A stretch of 13,509 nt of DNA from an uncultured Oscillospiraceae bacterium. GTDB taxonomy: Bacteria > Bacillota > Clostridia > Oscillospirales > Oscillospiraceae. Shown here one piece after another: positions 6,629 to 11,874 of the stretch. Location: NCBI GenBank assembly GCA_910579595.1, contig CAJTVM010000071.1, forward strand, positions 1-13,509, written 5' to 3'. The stretch's first letter is position 1; each line of letters starts with the position of its first letter. Under the pieces are notes generated by a model. That model did no database searches and was not told where the DNA came from. It saw only the letters and a list, made by a program, of their open reading frames with translations. The position numbers and the translations under genes were made by a program.

Positions 6629-6889
6629 TCAAGACCTCCTTTTGTGTTCCCGCGTGCCCAAGGGCCGGACCGGCCGCAGCGGGGCAAATTTCTCGTAATA
6701 GCCGTTTAAATGCCGGGCCACCGCCCGGGTGTCCCGATACATGGAGCGCAGGGGCCGCAGCCGCCGGTCCAGCTGTATCCTGTGCTGGTCGTTTTCCGCC
6801 TCCTTCTGCGCCCGCTCCAGTTCGGAGATGCGCACGCGCAGCATCGCCGCCGTCTCCGCGTATTCCAGTGATAGCTCGTAAAGTGTCAT
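6629..6889 (-). CDS. Small coiled-coil protein of unknown function
   Basis: This 86-residue basic protein is mostly helical. Residues about 5-65 have heptad-like spacing (LYELSLEYAETAAMLRVRISELERAQ) suggesting a coiled coil, and the tail is rich in Arg and Pro. Start ATG 6889 is well supported. It overlaps the preceding stop as ATGA, and AAAGGAG lies just upstream. It is the middle gene of the zinc-protein/coiled-coil/HTH cluster, and short proteins of this type often travel beside region-4-like regulators. Partnering with the HTH protein is inference from the tight spacing. No enzyme motif is visible. Confidence 0.8.
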   Translation of the reverse strand: MTLYELSLEYAETAAMLRVRISELERAQKEAENDQHRIQLDRRLRPLRSMYRDTRAVARHLNGYYEKFAPLRPVRPLGTREHKRRS

Positions 6890-7083
6890 TCGCGCTCCTT
6901 TTTCCTCCATGCCACCCGCCGCAGCCGGTGGGCAAAATAAATCCGGGCGTACCGGCCCAGACAGTCCTCGCATACCGTCCGCCCGTCCAGCTCAAAATAG
7001 GTATCGCCGGGGTACAGCTCCCCCCGGCACAGGCTGCACCGCAGCTCCCGTGCCGCCCCTATGCTCCGTCGCGCCGTATCCGT
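6886..7083 (-). CDS. Small four-cysteine zinc protein; start codon uncertain (possible ACG)
   Basis: About 65 residues, with C16xxC19 and C38xxC41 (CSLCRGELYPGD and VCEDC) forming a treble-clef or rubredoxin-like zinc site, then a basic tail. Its stop overlaps the next start as ATGA, so it is translated and coupled to the coiled-coil gene. The start is unusual. GGAGGG (7095-7090) lies 6 bases before an ACG at 7083, with no ATG or GTG in place. The only nearby in-frame alternative is a TTG at 7110, which has no ribosome binding site. Upstream extension would run through two tRNA genes and is rejected. Either a rare ACG start, an upstream TTG start, or a start-codon mutation is possible. It probably binds nucleic acid or protein, and exact role is unknown. 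Confidence 0.65.
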   Translation of the reverse strand, partial: TDTARRSIGAARELRCSLCRGELYPGDTYFELDGRTVCEDCLGRYARIYFAHRLRRVAWRKKERE

Positions 7084-7134
7084 CCAACTCCCTCCGGGGC
7101 CTGGCCCCAATTTTGTGATTTTTTGAAAAAACAG

Positions 7135-7163
7135 TTGACAAACTTCCCCCCTGCTGTTATAAT
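7135..7163 (+). promoter_or_regulatory. Perfect consensus promoter of the tRNA-Thr/tRNA-Tyr operon
   Basis: TTGACA (7135-7140), exactly 17 bases, then TATAAT (7158-7163). Both hexamers match consensus at all positions. Transcription would start near 7170, about 25 bases before tRNA-Thr, as expected for strongly expressed stable RNA. Confidence 0.92.
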
Positions 7164-7194
7164 AATCATCGTTGTGAACGCGGGTGCCGTCTGT

Positions 7195-7270
7195 GCTGGT
7201 GTAGCTCAGCTGGTAGAGCAGCTGATTTGTAATCAGCAGGTCGGGGGTTCGAATCCGTCCACCAGCTCCA
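7195..7270 (+). tRNA. tRNA-Thr (anticodon TGT)
   Basis: The acceptor stem GCTGGTG pairs with CACCAGC, followed by T and an encoded CCA. The anticodon stem GCTGA/TCAGC encloses TTTGTAA, giving TGT, which reads ACA threonine codons. D-arm (TAGCTCAGCTGG) and T-arm (GGTTCGAATCC) are canonical. It is the first gene of a two-tRNA operon. Confidence 0.96.
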
Positions 7271-7288
7271 CCTTCCCCAACTGAATAC

Positions 7289-7373
7289 GGAGGAGTACCC
7301 AAGTGGCCAAAGGGGACAGACTGTAAATCTGCTGGCTTCGCCTTCGATGGTTCGAATCCATCCTCCTCCACCA
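7289..7373 (+). tRNA. tRNA-Tyr (anticodon GTA)
   Basis: The acceptor stem GGAGGAG pairs with CTCCTCC, then discriminator A and an encoded CCA. The anticodon loop CTGTAAA gives GTA. A long variable arm (GCTGGCTTCGCCTTCG region) fits the class II shape of bacterial tRNA-Tyr. It lies 18 bases after tRNA-Thr. Its 3' end (7353-7368) is repeated at 7492-7507. Confidence 0.96.
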
Positions 7374-7410
7374 GAAAACGAGTGACCCTGTCAGGGGTTG
7401 CTCGTTTTCT
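7373..7410. terminator. Bidirectional terminator after tRNA-Tyr
   Basis: AGAAAACGAG (7373-7382) and CTCGTTTTCT (7401-7410) pair perfectly, with a further ACCCT/AGGGGT-type inner pairing. T-rich flanks on both strands let it end the tRNA operon rightward and any leftward transcript entering from 7619. Confidence 0.88.
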
Positions 7411-7491
7411 ATCTGAGGGTGGATTCGAAAGGCGGCTCTTGGCGGGACGCTGGAGGCGCACCGCAACCACCGTGGCTTTTCCGCAGAAAAG

Positions 7492-7507
7492 CGAATCCAT
7501 CCTCCTC
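7492..7507 (+). repeat. Duplicate of the tRNA-Tyr 3' end (att-like)
   Basis: CGAATCCATCCTCCTC is identical, 16 of 16, to tRNA-Tyr positions 7353-7368 (T-arm 3' strand and acceptor 3' strand), 139 bases downstream in the same orientation. Such copies are typical of integrase attachment sites. No integrase lies in the window, so this may be a remnant or a by-product of the adjoining repeat. Confidence 0.6.
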
Positions 7508-7540
7508 TCCCTACAAAGCCTGAAGAACGGCTTTGCTGGG
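7501..7540 (+). repeat. Dispersed hairpin repeat, copy A
   Basis: CCTCCTCTCCCTACAAAGCC (7501-7520) matches the minus strand of 11291-11272 at 19 of 20 positions. In both copies CAAAGCC then pairs with a following GGCTTTG to form a hairpin (7514-7520 with 7529-7535, plus an outer CCC/GGG). Two copies in opposite orientation in non-coding DNA suggest a genome-wide REP-like family. Confidence 0.65.
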
Positions 7541-7672
7541 CTCCGTTGGGCGCGGCCTCGCAGGGGGCTGCGCGTTGCCCGTTTTCTTTCCCCCCCACCT
7601 CCCTGTATTTGGACTCCATGTAAATTCCTCCTTTTGTTCGCGGCTTAAAACGTTCGTTCGATTTCGTTCCTT

Positions 7673-7701
7673 ACTTTACCACCCCCTTCCCCCAAAGTCA
7701 A
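7673..7701 (-). promoter_or_regulatory. Leftward promoter facing the tRNA operon (TTGACT-N17-TAAAGT)
   Basis: Reading leftward, TTGACT (7701-7696), 17 bases, TAAAGT (7678-7673). It precedes a near-ideal ribosome binding site and ATG at 7619, so it seems a real initiation unit although no recognisable gene follows. Confidence 0.55.
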
Positions 7702-7828
7702 GTCAGTTCGGTCTGTTTTTTTTCGCAAATTTTAAAAAATAGCCCAAAAAAACGGACACCCTATCAAGGCGCGGTTGCACGACCCCACCCCAGGTGCCAA
7801 GATTTACAAAGGGTTTACACATTCTGGG

Positions 7829-7857
7829 TTGACTGCCGCCCTCCGGGGGAGTATATT
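7829..7857 (+). promoter_or_regulatory. Promoter of the alpha/beta hydrolase (TTGACT-N17-TATATT)
   Basis: TTGACT (7829-7834), 17 bases, TATATT (7852-7857). The start near 7864 lies downstream of the TTG at 7857, so that codon cannot begin the protein. The ATG at 7884 with AGGAGG at 7873-7878 is left as the start. Confidence 0.8.
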
Positions 7858-7883
7858 TGAAAAAACTGATTCAGGAGGCTGCC

Positions 7884-8912
7884 ATGAAGAAGAAAACTAC
7901 CTTTGGATTGCTGGGCCTGACCGCAACCGGGGCCGGCATCGCGGGCGGCTGGACCGCCTTGGGCAACTATCTTTACAACCGGGTGATGCTCCCCCAGGTG
8001 CGGGACCCAGAGGAGGACGTGAACCCCGTCCAGACCGCGGATCGGGATCCGGACGATGAGGGAATCCCCCTCGTCGTCCACGACGTGAATCCCGTCCAGA
8101 TCGCGGGCCGGGACTGGGCCCGGAAGCGGGAGGGCTTCAAGGAGGCCACTATCCAGGCCATGGACGGGCTGATCCTGTGGGCGGCGGTGGTGCCGGGCCG
8201 GGAGGGCTGCCACCGCTGGGCGGTGTGTATGCACGGCTACCACGACAGCTACGAGTCCATGGGCGCCATTGCCAAGCACTACGCCGATTTGGGCTGGCAT
8301 GTACTCATGCCCGACCAGCGGGGCCACGGCCAGAGCGAGGGCGACTATGTGGGCTGGGGCTTTGACGAGCGGCTGGACATCGTGGGCTGGGTGAACTGGA
8401 TCACCCGCCGGGATCCGGAGGCGGAAATCCTGCTCCACGGCGTGTCCATGGGGGCGGCGTCCGTGCTGATGGCCACCGGCGGCGCTTTGCCCAAGCAGGT
8501 CAAAGCCGCCATCTCCGACTGCTCCTATACCTCCATCGAAGCGGAAATGCGGCATCTGCTGGGCCAGATGAGGGAGGAACTGCCCACGCCCTTCCCCCTG
8601 CCGGCGGGGCTGCTGTTCTCCTGCCTGCGCAAGACGGCCCTGCGCCGGGCCTGCTTCGATATCCGCGCCGCCGCCCCAGTCCAGGCGGTAGCAAGCTCCA
8701 AGACCCCGACCCTGTTCGTCCATGGTGTAGAGGACGAGTTTGTCCCCGCCTCCATGATGGGTAAGCTGTACCAGGCCGCCCGCTGCCCCAAGAGCTTCCT
8801 GTGGATGCCGGACGCGGGCCACGCCGCCTCCGTGGGCACCAACGAGGCGCTGTACTGGACGGCGGTGTCCACCTTCCTCCAGGATTACTTTGTGGACGAA
8901 CCGGAAAAATAG
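7884..8912 (+). CDS. Membrane-anchored or secreted alpha/beta hydrolase
   Basis: This is a 342-residue serine hydrolase. An N-terminal KKK followed by a hydrophobic segment (about 7-31) indicates a signal anchor, placing the enzyme at the cell surface. The fold shows the oxyanion-side HGY (117-119), DQRGHGQSEG (144-153), the nucleophile elbow GVSMG with S188, an acidic residue at D284 (GVEDEFVP) and H313 (DAGHAAS), completing the triad. It resembles uncharacterised Firmicutes hydrolases of the YqkD type. The natural ester or peptide substrate is unknown. Residues 45-66 and 67 onward begin with near-identical DVNPVQxAxRD units, reflecting an internal duplication. The ATG at 7884 is fixed by the ribosome binding site and the promoter. 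It is monocistronic, ending at the terminator at 8913-8939. Confidence 0.92.
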   Translation: MKKKTTFGLLGLTATGAGIAGGWTALGNYLYNRVMLPQVRDPEEDVNPVQTADRDPDDEGIPLVVHDVNPVQIAGRDWARKREGFKEATIQAMDGLILWAAVVPGREGCHRWAVCMHGYHDSYESMGAIAKHYADLGWHVLMPDQRGHGQSEGDYVGWGFDERLDIVGWVNWITRRDPEAEILLHGVSMGAASVLMATGGALPKQVKAAISDCSYTSIEAEMRHLLGQMREELPTPFPLPAGLLFSCLRKTALRRACFDIRAAAPVQAVASSKTPTLFVHGVEDEFVPASMMGKLYQAARCPKSFLWMPDAGHAASVGTNEALYWTAVSTFLQDYFVDEPEK

Positions 8913-8939
8913 CAAAAAGCCCCGGATAGGGGCTTTTTG
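8913..8939. terminator. Bidirectional terminator between convergent genes
   Basis: CAAAAAGCCCC (8913-8923) pairs perfectly with GGGGCTTTTTG (8929-8939) around GGATA. It ends the hydrolase rightward and the thioesterase operon leftward. Confidence 0.95.
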
Positions 8940-8948
8940 TGTATAAGG

Positions 8949-9455
8949 TTATTGCGCGCCGTCCTCCCCCAGCTCCCAAAGGGGCTTGCCTCCGGTCAGG
9001 TCGTTGGGCTTGGTGCAGTACGCCCCGCTGGCGGTAACCAGCGGCTTGTCCGGCTGTCCGGCGGGGTACACCTCCGCCGAGAGCTGCCCCGACGTGGCCC
9101 CGCACCGGATTGTGCGGGTGCGCACCACGACGGCGGCATCCAATGGCACGGGCCGGGCGTAGTTTACCGTCATAGAGACGGTGGGGGCAATTACGCCGCA
9201 TTGGACGCCGCAGGTGATGCCCATGCAGGTGTCCACCAGGTTGGCGATGACGCCGCCGTGCACCACCCCCCAGATGTTGGCCATCCAGGGCTTGGTATGG
9301 TAACCCAGCACCAACGAGCCGGTGGGGCCGTCGCAGTCCAGCAGCGTCAGATCGGCAGAGGGATCGGGGATGCCGCTGGGCGTCCTCCTTGCGCGGTTGT
9401 CTAAAAGGCGCTGGACCCTGCGGCGCAGCTCCTGTGTCTCCAGTTGATATGCCAT
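8949..9455 (-). CDS. PaaI-type hotdog thioesterase
   Basis: A 168-residue single hotdog-fold acyl-CoA thioesterase. Residues 63-80 (GVVHGGVIANLVDTCMGI) carry the HGG turn and the long central helix with D75, the catalytic-acid position of the PaaI/YbgC-like hotdog group. The strand APTVSMTVNYARPV (90-103) follows as expected. It hydrolyses acyl- or aryl-CoA esters in the cytosol, and substrate is not predictable. The N-terminal about 45 residues are a helical lead-in. ATG 9455 is preceded by GGAAGGAG. It starts 15 bases after the rqcH stop, so it is the last gene of the mrnC-rqcH operon. A functional link with ribosome rescue is not evident. Confidence 0.9.
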   Translation of the reverse strand: MAYQLETQELRRRVQRLLDNRARRTPSGIPDPSADLTLLDCDGPTGSLVLGYHTKPWMANIWGVVHGGVIANLVDTCMGITCGVQCGVIAPTVSMTVNYARPVPLDAAVVVRTRTIRCGATSGQLSAEVYPAGQPDKPLVTASGAYCTKPNDLTGGKPLWELGEDGAQ

Positions 9456-9470
9456 GGCAATCGCTCCTTC

Positions 9471-11219
9471 CTACTTGGCCCGTCCGGTGCGCAGCTTTTT
9501 CACCGCGTCCTCGCTGGGGGTGACGTACACGGTGCGGTAGGTATTGTAGATTACAAAGCCCGGCTTGGCCCCGGCGGGCTTCTTGACCACCTTTACAGGG
9601 GTGTAGTCCACCGGCACCTGTCCCGACTCCCGCCCCTGGGAAAACCAGGCCGCCAGCATAGCCGCCTCGGTGAGGGAGGCTTCGTCCGGCTCCGCCCCGC
9701 CGGTTTTCAAAATGACGTGGGAGCCGTGGAGCTTTTGGGCGTGGAGCCACAGATCCCGTTTGTCTGAGTCCTTCAGCGTCAGGCGGTCGTTTTGGCTGTT
9801 GTTCTTGCCCACCAGGATGGTCAGCCCGGAGGAGGACAGGAACTCCATGGGCTTGGCGTGGACGGTTTTTACCCGCCCCTTGGCGGTCATTTTCCGTTTG
9901 TGCTGCTTGAGATAGCCGTTGTCCATCAGCTCCTGGCGGATCTCCTGCAAGTCCTTATCGCCCTCGGACAGGGTGATCATTTGCAGCACGCTGTCCAGGT
10001 AGTCCAGCTCCCGGCGGTTTTTTTCCAACTGGATGGTGAGCATTTCCTCCGCTTTTTGGGCCTTTTTGTAGTCCTTGTAATATTTGGCGGCATTCTGCTG
10101 GGGGGTGAGCAGGGGATCCAGAGGGATATCCACCTCTTTCGCGTCCGGGTCGTAATAGTTCTGGGCCCGGAGCTTGGTCTGGCCCTTGGACATTTGGTGG
10201 AAATTGGTAGTAATAATGTCGCCGTACTGGCGCAGCTTTTCCCGGTCCACAGAACGGGCCAGGTCGCCCTCCTGGTTGGCGATTTTCTTCGCCGTGCGGT
10301 TGCGGGCCTGGGTGACGGAACGGATAAAGTCCTGGCCCCGCTGCTTCACCCGCTCCTGGGCCTCCTTCTGCTCGTAAAAGTCGTCCAGCAGCTCGGAGAA
10401 AGCGGCGTACCGTTTCAGTTCCACTCCGGGGCCGTATTGCAGCACCGGCATAAAGGTAAAGTCTATGGGCTTGCCGCCGCGGATCAGCACCGTTGGGGTG
10501 AAGTCCCCGGCCCGTATCCGATCCATAAGCCGGCGGAAGCGGTCCGCCAGCCCCTCCCGGCTTCCCCCGCCCTGGAACACCAGCTCCCGGGCGATCAGCG
10601 GCGACAGGCCGTTGAAGCTGTCCAGCAGCCATTTATCCTGGCCGTCCCCCTCGGGGGCGCTGGCCAGGATGTGGGCGTACAGCTCGTCCGGGGGCATGGC
10701 GGAGGGATCCAGCCGCCCGGTAGGCTCGGGAAGCTGGTAGTACAACCCCGGCATGACGGGGCGCTTCACGGACAAATCCCCGTCCGCCCGGCGCATACAG
10801 TCGGTGATCCGCCCCGCGCCGTCCAGCATGATGAGGTTGGACTTCCGCCCGATGCACTCCAGCACCAGGCGGCGCTCCACCCGGTCGCCCAGCTCGTCCA
10901 GGGTTTCAAATCGGAAGTCCAGCAGCCGTTCCATGGAGGGCTGGGCCAGCTCCAGCAGCCGCGCCCCGGTGAAGTGCTTGCGCAGCAGCATACAGAACAT
11001 GGGGGGCGTCTCCGGGTTCTCCCGGGGAACCTTGGTGAGCTGCGCCCTGGGGTGGGCGGGGCTGGCGGACATCAACAGGCGCACATTCTCCTTCCCGGCC
11101 CGCATATGGAGCACAGCCTCATCCTTTGCGGGCTGGTAGAGCTTATCCACTTTTCCGCCCACCAGCTTTTCCCGCAGCTCTCCGGCCAGGGCAGTCATGA
11201 AAATCGCATCAAAGGGCAT
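9471..11219 (-). CDS. rqcH: RqcH, Rqc2/NFACT-family ribosome quality control factor
   Basis: The protein is 582 residues, close to the roughly 570 of Bacillus subtilis RqcH (YloA). It has an NFACT-N domain (1-170, with VDKLYQPAKDE, PPMFCMLLRKHFTGA and GRKSNLI), a helix-hairpin-helix region (about 195-235), a long coiled coil (about 275-430) and a C-terminal NFACT-R domain (about 455-570, with GKNNSQNDRLT and LHGSHVILK). RqcH binds stalled 50S-peptidyl-tRNA complexes and recruits tRNA-Ala to add alanine tails that mark nascent chains for degradation. The family is also annotated as fibronectin-binding. The tRNA-contacting DR pair of B. subtilis (97-98) reads E97-R98 here. ATG 11219 has GGGAGGG upstream. 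It lies in an operon after mrnC, separated by a structured leader. Confidence 0.95.
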   Translation of the reverse strand: MPFDAIFMTALAGELREKLVGGKVDKLYQPAKDEAVLHMRAGKENVRLLMSASPAHPRAQLTKVPRENPETPPMFCMLLRKHFTGARLLELAQPSMERLLDFRFETLDELGDRVERRLVLECIGRKSNLIMLDGAGRITDCMRRADGDLSVKRPVMPGLYYQLPEPTGRLDPSAMPPDELYAHILASAPEGDGQDKWLLDSFNGLSPLIARELVFQGGGSREGLADRFRRLMDRIRAGDFTPTVLIRGGKPIDFTFMPVLQYGPGVELKRYAAFSELLDDFYEQKEAQERVKQRGQDFIRSVTQARNRTAKKIANQEGDLARSVDREKLRQYGDIITTNFHQMSKGQTKLRAQNYYDPDAKEVDIPLDPLLTPQQNAAKYYKDYKKAQKAEEMLTIQLEKNRRELDYLDSVLQMITLSEGDKDLQEIRQELMDNGYLKQHKRKMTAKGRVKTVHAKPMEFLSSSGLTILVGKNNSQNDRLTLKDSDKRDLWLHAQKLHGSHVILKTGGAEPDEASLTEAAMLAAWFSQGRESGQVPVDYTPVKVVKKPAGAKPGFVIYNTYRTVYVTPSEDAVKKLRTGRAK

Positions 11220-11252
11220 GGTTTACGGTCCCTCCCAAACAAATATAGGGGC

Positions 11253-11291
11253 CCCCACAAAGCCAAAGGACGGCTTTGTGGGGAGAGGAGG
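11253..11291 (-). repeat. Dispersed hairpin repeat, copy B
   Basis: CCCCACAAAGCC (11253-11264) pairs perfectly with GGCTTTGTGGGG (11272-11283). Together with the adjoining AGAGGAGG (to 11291), the minus strand matches the repeat at 7501-7520 at 19 of 20 positions. It lies about 20 bases before the rqcH ribosome binding site, so it may affect rqcH expression. Confidence 0.7.
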
Positions 11292-11352
11292 CGCAAGGGA
11301 GCGGCACGAGGAATGGCCGCAAGGCCGTTCCTCGTGAAGCGGACTTTGCGCC
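11290..11352 (-). other. Strongly structured two-stem element in the mrnC-rqcH gap
   Basis: An outer 9-bp stem (11290-11298 with 11344-11352; one G-T position) encloses an internal loop and a 14-bp inner hairpin (11305-11318 with 11323-11336; one T-G position) capped by GCAA on the plus strand. It abuts repeat copy B, so nearly all of the 139-base gap between mrnC and rqcH is foldable. It starts 7 bases after the mrnC stop. It could be a mobile palindromic repeat, an RNA-processing site or an attenuator. No T-run follows. Confidence 0.6.
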
Positions 11353-11358
11353 GACGAA

Positions 11359-11772
11359 TCAAAGAGCATCGTTGGCCTCCTCCATCATCACTGTAAACAG
11401 CTCGTTGAGCCTGTCGGTTTTCCCCTGCAAATACAGCCAGCCAAACAGGGACTCCAGCGCCGTGGCGGCGTGGTACTCCCCCACGCTGGCCCCCTTGGGG
11501 ACGGCGGCGGTGTGGCTGTTGCGGCCCCGGCGGTACACTCCCTGCTCCTCCTCGGTGAGCAGAGGCAGGATTGTGTGCACCAATTTTGCTTGAGCGGGGG
11601 CCGCCACGTATTTCACGGCGGCTTTGTGCAGCCCCGCGTTGGTGGCCTTGCCGTGGAGGCACAGCCAGGAGCGCACCATCAGCTCATACACGCCGTCGCC
11701 CAGATGGGCCAGTCCTAACGCGCTGATTTTTTCAATGGTGTCCTGTCCGGCGGACAGGTGAAAGTAATCCAT
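11359..11772 (-). CDS. mrnC: Mini-RNase III (MrnC)
   Basis: This is a 137-residue RNase III catalytic domain without the double-stranded-RNA-binding domain, the normal size for the family. Signature segments are LAHLGDGVYELMVR (21-34, catalytic D26) and ATALESLFGWLYL (103-115, catalytic E107), with the RRGRNS turn (81-86) between. The enzyme matures the 5' and 3' ends of 23S rRNA precursors in Firmicutes, with ribosomal protein L3 as helper. ATG 11772 has a TTGGAGAA ribosome binding site and a promoter at 11807-11834. It is the first gene of an operon with rqcH, placing rRNA maturation beside ribosome rescue. The structured element directly downstream is a conceivable substrate for the enzyme itself, which is speculation. 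Confidence 0.95.
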   Translation of the reverse strand: MDYFHLSAGQDTIEKISALGLAHLGDGVYELMVRSWLCLHGKATNAGLHKAAVKYVAAPAQAKLVHTILPLLTEEEQGVYRRGRNSHTAAVPKGASVGEYHAATALESLFGWLYLQGKTDRLNELFTVMMEEANDAL

Positions 11773-11806
11773 GGGAAGTTCTCCAATCTCGGGAAATGTC
11801 CCTGAA

Positions 11807-11834
11807 ATTATACCACAAAGCCGGGGAATTGCAA
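11807..11834 (-). promoter_or_regulatory. Promoter of the mrnC operon (TTGCAA-N16-TATAAT, extended -10)
   Basis: Reading leftward, TTGCAA (11834-11829), 16 bases, TATAAT (11812-11807), with the TGTGG extended -10. The leader to ATG 11772 is about 27 bases. It lies immediately after the terminator of the GNAT gene. Confidence 0.8.
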
Positions 11835-11840
11835 GGGGAA

Positions 11841-11867
11841 AGGGCGGCCGCCCCCGGCAGCCGCCCT
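11841..11867 (-). terminator. Probable terminator of the GNAT gene
   Basis: AGGGCGGC (11841-11848) pairs with GCCGCCCT (11860-11867), followed leftward by TTTCCCCTT. The short, interrupted T-run makes it weaker than the other terminators here. It separates the GNAT gene from the mrnC promoter. Confidence 0.55.
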
Positions 11868-11874
11868 GACGCCA

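Larger units (their letters stand above)
7411..7619 (-). pseudogene. Possible truncated or short gene with strong start signals
   Basis: Reading leftward, AAGGAGG (7633-7627) stands 7 bases before ATG 7619, and a promoter lies just upstream at 7673-7701. The frame begins MESKYREVGGKENGQR, then runs through the dispersed repeat, the duplicated tRNA end and, if not terminated, antisense through tRNA-Tyr to 7233. No product is recognised. The later residues are set by repeat and tRNA sequence, so a real protein of that length is unlikely. The best guesses are the 5' stub of a gene whose body was lost or displaced by the repeat, a very short peptide, or a leader for a non-coding RNA. Confidence 0.35.
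7411..7883. other. Gene-poor, signal-rich intergenic region
   Basis: No confident protein gene lies in this stretch of about 470 bases. It holds an imperfect inverted repeat (7415-7427 with 7492-7504), a GCTTTTC/GAAAAGC hairpin (7475-7492), a duplicated tRNA-Tyr end, a dispersed hairpin repeat (7501-7540), a leftward promoter and start signal (7617-7701), an AT-rich inverted repeat (7711-7757) and the promoter of the hydrolase (7829-7857). Confidence 0.7.

Noticed and set aside
6448..7284. Rightward open frame spanning the small-gene operon and tRNA-Thr
   Set aside because: It overlaps three supported leftward genes and a tRNA, and the composition is Pro/Ala-rich shadow.
7233..7410. Continuation of the MESKYREV frame through tRNA-Tyr
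   Set aside because: It is antisense to tRNA sequence and lies beyond a strong terminator. Such tRNA-derived proteins are common false annotations. Only the initiation signals at 7617-7701 are taken seriously.
9792..11396. Rightward open frame of 534 codons opposite rqcH
   Set aside because: It is a shadow of rqcH codons with low-complexity composition and no ribosome binding site.
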